In this document: one piece after another, positions 57,601 through 64,000 of the stretch
How positions within the stretch are numbered: position 1 is the stretch's first letter
Layout: each line of letters opens with the position of its first letter
DNA from: Macrobrachium rosenbergii
Lineage: Eukaryota > Arthropoda > Malacostraca > Decapoda > Palaemonidae
Direction of reading: 5' to 3'
Assembly: GCF_040412425.1 (NCBI RefSeq)
Contig: NC_089781.1
Coordinates: 50,599,727-50,663,726 of the forward strand
Length of the DNA: 64,000 nucleotides
Made by a program: the position numbers and the translations under genes
Notes under the pieces: model-generated
What the model was told of the DNA's origin: nothing
What the model saw: only the letters and a program-made list of their open reading frames with translations
Database searches by the model: none

Positions 57601-58474
57601 AAATTGGTAAAAAAAAAAAAAAAAAAAAAAAAAAACCACTGCTGGTGAACACTGAAGAGGCACCATTGACTTTTCATGGGGCCCTATTCTCAGCTAACGA
57701 CACCAGTAGGAACTGACTCCCAGATGTCCACCCCTTACCCTACCCAAAAAGGGATAGCACCAACATACCAGAGAGGCACAAGTGTAAGCCTAACCTGCTT
57801 GTTGGGACCGAGACTATTACTAGAATACAATCATCCCCACTCTGACTATGTTGGTGGGCATACCGGAAAATATGCCAGGAGTCCTACCCCTAATAACAGC
57901 CCACCCCTGGAATCCACGGGCTGATCTCAGGGATAGTTCCGCCTTCAGGGTGTCAATATGACATCATACTAACACCCTTCTGGTCCAAACATCATCGGAT
58001 TGGGTGACGCTCCCAATCACAGTTCCCACATTTAGCTTCGAACATGAACCCCAATCCAAGGTATGATGCCCTTTCCTTTCACACAGACAGGAAATTTAAT
58101 GAAGGTGGAAATATCCACACTATGTAAACCAAAGAGTTAGAAAATATACATATATATACAGTACATATATATACACATATATACATATACATACACATAT
58201 ACACATACATACACACACATACATATACATATATAGAAGCGGTAGTCATAGCGGGTGGATAGGAAGATGGAAGAGAATTGAAAAATAAGCTGGAGGAAGA
58301 AGTAAAAAAGGAGTAGAAGAAAAAGAGGACAGAGAGAGACATTTAGATTCAAACGGGGGGAATGCTTTCCCCTCGTTCGAGAGCCCCCTTGCCCGTCGCA
58401 AATCTACAGCATGAGAAAGAATACTCCATGGTGGAGCCATGGGACTACGTCACGGCAGTCTCTCATTAAGGGGG
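57601..58474 (-). promoter_or_regulatory. LINE G 5' UTR and 5' end
   Basis: Leader related to those of LINE A and B: ACTGACTCCCAGATGTCCAC, CACAAGTGTAAGCCTAACCT, GGTCCAAACATCATCGG. It ends on the plus strand in CTCTCATTAAGGGGG next to the TSD. The part at 58140-58235 is a TA/CA microsatellite-like run. Confidence 0.75.
57609..57635. repeat. Poly(A) run
   Basis: Twenty-seven A residues just upstream (on the element strand) of the likely ORF1 start of LINE G. It could be a slippage expansion. Confidence 0.9.
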
Positions 58475-58940
58475 TAATATTATATAAGGCATCACTTTCA
58501 CTCACTGGTTCCCATATTAATAAGCAGATTCTTTTAAACTCAGCATGAGTTGTTATGTTGTTGAATCTAACTGAATTCAAAGTTGTGTGTGCATCACCCT
58601 ATTCTGAACTAACCAACAGCAAGGCTTCGTTTATCTATGTTCTTTCATCTGTTATTCTATTTGTGGAGATAAGAATGTCTGTGTCCGCTAACCATTGGTT
58701 TACAGAATATGATCTAATCTAATTTTGTCAGGATTTGAACTTTCCACTCGTCCACAAAATCGTCTGGCTTGCGTAATGATATTGTTACTGCTACTTGTGT
58801 TAGTACTTCTTTGAGTTAATCATACTTGTGAACTTGGCACTGGAATTCGACTTTGTCTATCTGCTGTTTGTCGTGAATGAAAAGGGCTATTTCTAATTGC
58901 ATCCCTCAATGTATCTAACGGACTCTGCATTACACTAGTA
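58475..58940 (-). pseudogene. Element C gag, N-terminal part
   Basis: Start Met at 58930: MQSPLDTLRDAIRNSPFHSR, then QTADRQSRIPVPSSQV, a stop near 58821, and further in-frame sequence NIITQARRFCGRVESSNPDK. It is followed toward 58475 by degenerate sequence ending at the LINE G insertion. It joins 44288 downward. The N-terminus of Gag is variable in this class, so the assignment depends on its place between the 5' LTR leader and the Gag remainder. Confidence 0.6.
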
Positions 58941-59660
58941 TTCTAAAATCATGTGAAAATCTATACCCAAAATACACAACAGTAATAAAAAATGCATTAA
59001 AAATCAGTGTGAAAAAAATTTGTTGAGAGAGAACTAAAAATGTTATACCTTTAGAGAGAGGTAATCATAAGTCTTATAGGCTACCTTTTGAGAGAGATTA
59101 TTAAAAAATACACTCACTGAGAGAGAGAACTTTTGAGAGAATTAATTTTCCAACTTATGTATTTTCTGTTGTCGTCCCCAAGTCTTAAAGCTGTTGTGGT
59201 TCTGTTAACTGCTGCCTTTTTATCACTTTCGTGACCAACACAATTTTGTTGTAGCGTTCGCTGCCGACGTTCATTGCTTTCGCTGCCCACATTCACTGCT
59301 GTCGCTGACGACGTTCACTGCTGCCGATGTTCAAACGTTCAGGATATGGTCTGCCACTGCCTTCAGGATACGTTCACTTGTAGACATTCAGACGTTCACT
59401 TGTTTTTAAACGTTCAGTCGTTCACACAGTTGTCGTTGTTGTTGCTTCGCTGGACACTCTACGAGGTTTTGACTAGTATGTTTGGGTTGTTGTTTTGTTT
59501 CACTGGTTGTCATTCGCCGATGTTATGATGCACTTCGTCGTTATGTTTGGGCTGTTGACGTTTGCAAAGAGGTGCTTGTTATAAATTCTGGTATGTGTCC
59601 TTCCTTCACACTTGCACTCTTTGTCTTTCTTATTGGATCCGCTTCAGCTGGCACCATTTA
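58941..59660 (-). promoter_or_regulatory. Element C 5' leader with candidate primer-binding site
   Basis: Untranslated leader between the 5' LTR and the gag start. On the minus strand TGGTGCCAGCTGAAGCGG begins four bases after the LTR end (59639-59656), a candidate tRNA primer site. The middle (59240-59420) has repeated GTTCACTGCTG/CGTTCAC-type blocks. GAGAGAG motifs occur at 59020-59140. No coding domain seen. Confidence 0.55.
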
Positions 59661-60609
59661 TGTAATGTTCATTTATTTGTTATTCTTCTGTTTATATCTG
59701 CAACTGGTTTAAGAAGATTACTTCTTTATAGATGTTGATCTTTCTACTTTGTTATGTAGTAGCGTAGATTTCCAAGGAGGCTTTAAGAAGAAGCTAATTA
59801 GTTTTTCTTACTTCATTAACACTAATAATAAAGTTTACAGGAGGTTTACAAACGAATTACAGTGCAACATTTCAGTCAGTTTCAAAAGTGAGCCTTTCCT
59901 CTTCTGCTTCCTTGCTGCCTTCTCTGCTTTCTCTCTTGCTCTCTGCTGCCTTCTCTGCTTTCTCTCTTGCTCTCTGCTGCCTTCTCTGCTTTCTTTCTGC
60001 TGCCTTCTCTGCTTTCTCTCTTCAGAACTGGACTTGATTAGGATTTTTGGAAGTTTCTGTTCAGCCCCTCTGTAGGCAGAATCTTGTTTTCGGTCCAGCC
60101 CTGTAGATGCTGAATTGGTTAGGCGCCGCTAATCTAAAGACAGCCCATTTTGGGTGGGTTTCTGGAAAAAGCACCGCCTTCAAAGGAGGTGTTTTGACGT
60201 CACTGGAACTTATGAATCCCAATGGCTGTTTATCCCACTAAGGCCACCATGCATTTTGTTGGCGAATTCCTCGTGATTACAAACTCAATTAAGAGCAGTC
60301 ATAATGGCTTCATAACCACGACACAATCATAACACGTACCCGTGTTTTGCTGTTCTAATCACAGCCATTCTAGTACTAGTTTACAAATCTCTCTGTTCCT
60401 GAGTTCTGGTCTTGAGGTAAAGGCATAGCCAAAACACAGAGATGTTTTGAAATTCTCTCTTTCTCTCTCTGTTCGTTTCTTCTAAATCTCTCTCTTACTT
60501 CTTCTCTCACTATCAATGTCTAACAATGAAAGGTTTCAATCTCTCTCTCTCTCACTTTCGTTATTTTGAGTAACATCTAGAATATTCAGAATTCCTAGTT
60601 ATCACTACA
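59661..60609 (-). repeat. Element C 5' LTR
   Basis: TGTAATGTTCATTTATTTG to TTATCACTACA, partner of 27966-28842. It has extra copies of CTGCCTTCTCTGCTTTCT at about 59922-60010. Satellite starts immediately beyond. Confidence 0.85.
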
Positions 60610-61147
60610 ATTTATATTTGGATGTGGCAACTCTTTGGATTCGATTTATGTCTGGATGTGGCAGGGCTTTGGATTTGATTTGTGTTTCATGTGGCATCTC
60701 GTTGCATTTGATTCATGTTTGCATTTGGCAGTTGTTTGGATTTGATTTATGTTTGGGTGTGGCAGCTCCTTGGATTTGATTTATGCCTGGATGTGGCAGC
60801 TCTCTGGGTCTGATTTATGTCTGGGTGTGACAGCTCTTTGGATTTGATTTATGTTTGGTTGTCGCAACTCTTTGGATGTGATTTGTTTGGATGTGGCAGT
60901 GCTTTGGACTTAATTTATGTTTGGATGTGGCAGCCCTTTGTTTGATTTGTTTGAATGTGCCAGATCTTTGGATATGATTTATGTTTGGATGTGGCAGCTC
61001 CTTGGATTTGATTTATGTTTGGATGTGCCAGCTGTTTGGATATGATTTACCTTTGGATTTGGCAGCTCTTTAGATTTGATTTTTGTTTGGATGTGCCAGC
61101 TCTTTGGATATGGTTAATGTTTGGATGTAGAAGTCCTTTGGATTTGA
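60610..61147. repeat. 34-bp tandem satellite, array 3
   Basis: About 540 bp of the same 34-bp unit in the same orientation, running from the outer end of the element C LTR to the LINE tail at 61148. Copies here are more diverged (for example CAGCTCTCTGGGTCTGATTT). Confidence 0.93.
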
Positions 61148-61308
61148 TTTATGTTTGAATGGATGTATGATATTTAGGGCAAAAGCCCAGGCACTGGGGC
61201 CAACAAGGCCATTCAGCGCCGTAATGGAAAGAAAATAAATTTTATTAAAGTTATGAATTCATGAAGGAAATGATTAATAAATAAAATGAAGTGATGTGAC
61301 CAATAAAT
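61148..61308 (-). repeat. LINE B-type 3' tail joined to LINE H
   Basis: AATGGATGTATGATATTTAG, GGGCAAAAGCCCAGGCACTG and CAAATAAAATGA-like sequence match 14357-14520 until CCAATAAATAA, after which the sequence is unrelated to B. It joins satellite at the same unit position as B1. It may be the genuine 3' UTR of LINE H or a separate truncated copy. Confidence 0.8.
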
Positions 61309-62845
61309 AACCAACCTTATCCTGGCACTTGACATTATGCCCCTGCATACGATGAGTCCACGTCCTTCGGTACTTGTGACGGCTCTGCAGAAAAGTTATC
61401 ATGATGTTGTATGGAAACACTAGTGCCCCTCTCTGCATCCCTATTTGTATGTACAGGCAAAAGCTGCTGAATATATTCTATGTTTTAAGGCAGCGAAGTG
61501 AGGCCTCAACATTTCTGTCATCAAGTTCCAAGCGTGCAGGCAGCTTTAGCAGACTATCACCATGTCATTCCCCAGCAAGCCCAATATGGGAGGGCATCCA
61601 TGAAGGACAAGACAAGCGAGGCATTGTAAGCAGCTTAGCGAGTTGACACAATATGTGTCTCACCTTTGTACAGCTGTTAGAAGATGTCAGTGCCTGGAGT
61701 GCAGATTTAGATCTAGATGCCTATCCATTCACATTTCTTCTAACAAGTAGGGTTACTGCATCCCATATGCCTTGAAGTTCGCAATAAGTGGAACTGGATG
61801 AGTTTGGCAACCTGCGACCATGCCACCCACCCTCAGGAGATTCTAAAGTGGGGGAGAACATAGCACATGCTGCACTTCCGTCTGCCTGTACTGAGCCGTC
61901 CACGTAGATGTGGTGTCCTGCAGGGAACTGAAGTGACACTCCCCAGTATTGTTTCCAAAACCAACTGCTTCTGTAGACTGGGATGGGCATCTTTAGAGGT
62001 TGGTGTGAAAGTGACAGCAGGAATAGGAACCCGCCATGGTGGCAAATCTTGGATGACTGCTTGCTCAGGTACAACGATATCAAGGTGTCGAAGATTTTCA
62101 CATACTGCCTAACTAGGTTAATGGCCCCCTGGCCCAGTTGAGGTCTTGGTGCATCTTCGTTAAGTGATGCTCTGAGTACAGCAGAGAAGTTTGGAGTAAA
62201 TTGTGGAGAGTGTGAACATTTAACGAAAACAAAGTTACATTGGCATAAATTCTCTCCTATTAATGGAGGTAACATGAGTTCGGTCTGCATGTTGACTATC
62301 GGTGAGGGCATCACAGAATCAACCTCATTATCTCCTTTTGGAACTGTTCTAAGAGGATTTGTAATGCCTGTCTGAGTAGTGAATTAAAGCAGGGGAGATA
62401 AATAGTCAACAACTGACCTTGTAGGAAGAGGATATGAGGTTCTAGTACGGGATGGGTATACCTGTGGCTGGTGGCAACCCACTTGATGGGAGTGAAGCGA
62501 GGCTCCAGTCGATCAAGAAGGTTTTTCACCATGGGGTGGATTCGTTGGCGTGCAGGTATAGCAGGGGTGATCCTGACTGGTGCACCTAGATATGTATACT
62601 GTGTGCAGTGAGGTATAATATTCCCACCATAATGAACACTGCTTGGGTCTCGGAGATTCGGGCAGAAGATTCTGCTTTTTCTGGGAGTATGAGAGCCACA
62701 GGAGGTACAGGACCTGTAGAATTCTTGAAGGACACGCTGAAGGTCTTGAGGGGTAGTGGAGTGGATGCAGACATCATCAGCATAGCAGGTTACAGTGGTT
62801 CCAGGGATAGCAGGGAGGAGAGACAGTACACGGTGCAGCATAGGT

Positions 62846-62848
<3 letters not shown>
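61309..62848 (-). pseudogene. LINE H ORF2 remnant (RT and RNase H), 5' truncated
   Basis: Fourth LINE family. RT end: TVTCYADDVCIHST (catalytic YADD) near 62780, YTYLGAPVRITPAIPARQRI and VLEPHILFLQGQLL. RNase H: HHIYVDGSVQADGSAACAMF (first Asp) near 61900, SSSTYCELQGIWDAVTLL (Glu), and MPSHIGLAG near 61585, with stops and shifts near 61720, 61690 and 61560. Frame changes at 62311. Sequence is unlike A, B and G. The 5' side stops at a (GA)n repeat at 62849, so most of ORF2 and all of ORF1 are absent. Confidence 0.82.

Positions 62849-62882
<34 letters not shown>
62849..62882. repeat. (GA)n microsatellite
   Basis: GA dinucleotides, one interruption (AAAGAGAG), at the truncated end of LINE H. 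Confidence 0.95.
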
Positions 62883-62883
<1 letters not shown>

Positions 62884-63144
62884 TCTGTAGTGTGCACCTG
62901 CAGGATTGAGGGAACATGATCAGTCTTCTCTCCATTTCACCAATCACTAAGTTTCCTACACATTCATGGGAGTGAATGACTGATGTGCGCAGAAATATTT
63001 AACAATATCCTTCCATTATTTTATCTGTCTATCTCTCTCTCTCTATCTCTCTCTCTCTATCTATCTATTTGGATATGTATATATTAACGATATTAACCTT
63101 CAGAAAACGATCAGTATTTGCCTACAACTCTTCTGATTTCATAG

Positions 63145-63146
<2 letters not shown>
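62883..63146. other. Unassigned sequence with short (TCTA)/(TC) runs
   Basis: No gene seen. Contains TCTATCTCTCTC-type runs at 63025-63068. Confidence 0.4.

Positions 63147-63198
<52 letters not shown>
63147..63198. repeat. (CT)n microsatellite
   Basis: Fifty-two bases of CT repeat. Apparent Ser-Leu or Arg-Glu reading frames through it are not genes. Confidence 0.95.
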
Positions 63199-63204
<6 letters not shown>

Positions 63205-63580
63205 GGTGGAGGAGAGGGAGCAGGAGTGGGATGATGCTGATGATAATGATGATGATAGTAATAGAAATCCTTGGCAGGTGGAGGGAGCCATGTTGTGGGA
63301 GTTGTGGGATCGAAGGAGGACCTCCCCACTGCCGCTGTTGCTGCTGCTGCCAGATGTATGATGTGAATGGGAGATGCTGGATGGGAGGGAGGATGGGAGA
63401 TGGCAGGAAAGAAGGAGGATAGTGGATGAGGACGGAAGATAGTGGATGGGGCTGTGGATGGGAGAGATGGTAGAATGGGTACGGGAGGAGGGGAGATGGT
63501 GGAAGAGGATGAGCTGTCACTTAATAACATGTTATTAAAACTCATAGTAATCTTTATTATGCAGAGCCTTGTTGGCATAA
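63199..63580. other. Purine-rich low-complexity region
   Basis: GGA/ATGG-rich sequence (GATGATGATAAT, GGGAGATGG, GGATGGG). Both strands give long frames with simple composition (Pro/Ser/His-rich), which I do not accept as genes. Confidence 0.5.
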
Positions 63581-63890
63581 TGTAATATGATAACCTTGGT
63601 TAGCATAACCTAAGCTATTAGCCAGCTTAGCTTAAGTAGAGGATAACATAATTATGTTAGCCTAGTCCATCATAACCTGTGTTAGCATAACCTTTGATAC
63701 TGGAAATTCTAACCACTAATGTTAGCGGAGGTTAGCGATATAGCTGGGGTAAGCATAAGCTAACCAGCTAAGCTAACCATCCATTAGCAACATGTGTACA
63801 GTACAGTAGGAGGACAGTTCAAGGTTATCATAACCTAGGCAAACACAGGCTATATAGCCTCTATTGAGATAACACTGAGCGTCTCTTGTA
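63581..63890. repeat. TTAGC/GCTAA-rich degenerate repeat region
   Basis: About 300 bp in which GTTAGC, AGCTAACC, CATAACCT and related words recur in both orientations; TTAGCATAACCT occurs at about 63600 and 63673. No unit of fixed length and no gene. Confidence 0.55.
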
Positions 63891-63906
63891 AGTCTGGGTT
63901 ATCTGT

Positions 63907-63933
63907 GCTCCTCCTCCTCCTCCTCCTCCATCA

Positions 63934-63986
<53 letters not shown>
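63907..63986. repeat. (CTC)n and (CT)n microsatellites
   Basis: (CTC)n at 63908-63929, then CATCATCTAT and (CT)n at 63937-63986. Confidence 0.95.
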
Positions 63987-63989
<3 letters not shown>

Positions 63990-64000
63990 AGTGCCAAGTT

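Larger units (their letters stand above)
44302..58474 (-). mobile_element. LINE G (I-type) inside element C gag
   Basis: Third LINE family, minus strand, inserted in the gag of C and bounded by a 13-bp target duplication TAATATTATATAA at 44289-44301 and 58475-58487. Across the insertion the gag frame of C reads through (ALYNINRFINQ). Order: 5' UTR 57601-58474, ORF1 with CCHC knuckles, ORF2 endonuclease and RT start, then LTR element F (46416-54145), RT end, RNase H, Cys/His motif, 3' UTR with an (AATC)n-type tail. Without F it is about 6.4 kb. Damage is light: a few frameshifts and one mutated RNase H Asp. Confidence 0.93.
27966..60609 (-). mobile_element. Element C: env-bearing Ty3/Gypsy element with nested insertions
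   Basis: Minus-strand LTR element with parts spread over 32.6 kb. 5' LTR 59661-60609, leader, gag start 58475-58940, then LINE G, gag end 43550-44288, protease, RT, RNase H, integrase, env start 38356-39267, then element D, env end 29096-29473, and 3' LTR 27966-28842. Removing the two insertions leaves about 9.8 kb in the order gag-PR-RT-RH-IN-env, as in errantivirus-type Gypsy elements. Satellite lies on both outer sides. Many stops and frameshifts show it is not active as read. Confidence 0.85.

Noticed and set aside
27966..60609. Infectious retrovirus
   Set aside because: Although an env-like gene is present, gag, pol and env all carry stops, active-site changes and large insertions. It is an old inactive copy.
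63111..63578. Ser/Pro-rich or Arg-Glu-rich proteins
   Set aside because: Both strands are open because of CT and GGA-rich low complexity; there is no domain, and the frames overlap in antisense.
63581..63890. Telomere repeat
   Set aside because: TTAGG is not present in tandem; the words vary and occur in both orientations.
1..64000. Host gene exons, tRNA or rRNA genes
   Set aside because: I found no sequence with host-gene domains, no tRNA cloverleaf pattern and no rRNA-like blocks, though short exons could be missed without searches.

Overview
The window looks like intergenic DNA from an arthropod, most likely a decapod crustacean. I infer this from the mix of elements: I-type LINEs with (AAT)n or (CCAT)n 3' tails, several Ty3/Gypsy families, long AT-rich satellites and dinucleotide repeats. 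The species cannot be fixed from the sequence. I found no host protein-coding gene, rRNA or tRNA. Almost every coding segment belongs to a decayed mobile element, so most CDS-like entries are called pseudogenes.

Layout. 1-607 and about 6180-8596 hold a broken plus-strand Gypsy element (E), interrupted by an I-type LINE (A1, minus strand). The 6180-7260 stretch is a fine mosaic of E and A1. 8862-9358 carries TA/CA/TG microsatellites. A 34-bp satellite occupies 9645-14356 and resumes at 26515-27961 and 60610-61147, so one ancestral array appears to have been split. The first break (14357-26514) is a single LINE insertion (family B, minus strand) whose interior has been duplicated into three overlapping pieces (B1, B2, B3). 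The second break is a 32.6-kb interval (27966-60609) that is one env-bearing Gypsy element (C, minus strand) carrying nested insertions.

Nesting inside C. The env gene is split by a non-autonomous LTR element (D, 29572-38255, candidate 4-bp TSD CTTT). D itself holds a SINE-like insertion in one LTR (11-bp TSD) and a second LINE A copy (A2, 30731-37270, 8-bp TSD). The gag gene of C is split by a third LINE (G, 44302-58474, 13-bp TSD). G has in turn received an LTR element in its reverse transcriptase (F, 46416-54145, perfect 5-bp TSD CTGAT). To the right of the satellite lie a short B-type LINE tail, a 5'-truncated fourth LINE (H, 61309-62848) and simple repeats.

The most interesting system is element F. 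It is a Ty3/Gypsy-class element whose integrase lies upstream of reverse transcriptase and RNase H (Gmr1-like order), and its Gag contains a segment closely resembling the SCAN domain of vertebrate zinc-finger proteins. Other notable points are the env-bearing element C, repeated LINE junctions at one phase of the satellite unit, higher-order satellite periods of 102 and 680 bp, and stretches where two unrelated elements are interleaved at 10-30 nt scale, which suggests an assembly or consensus artefact. Many frameshifts may therefore be sequence errors rather than true decay.
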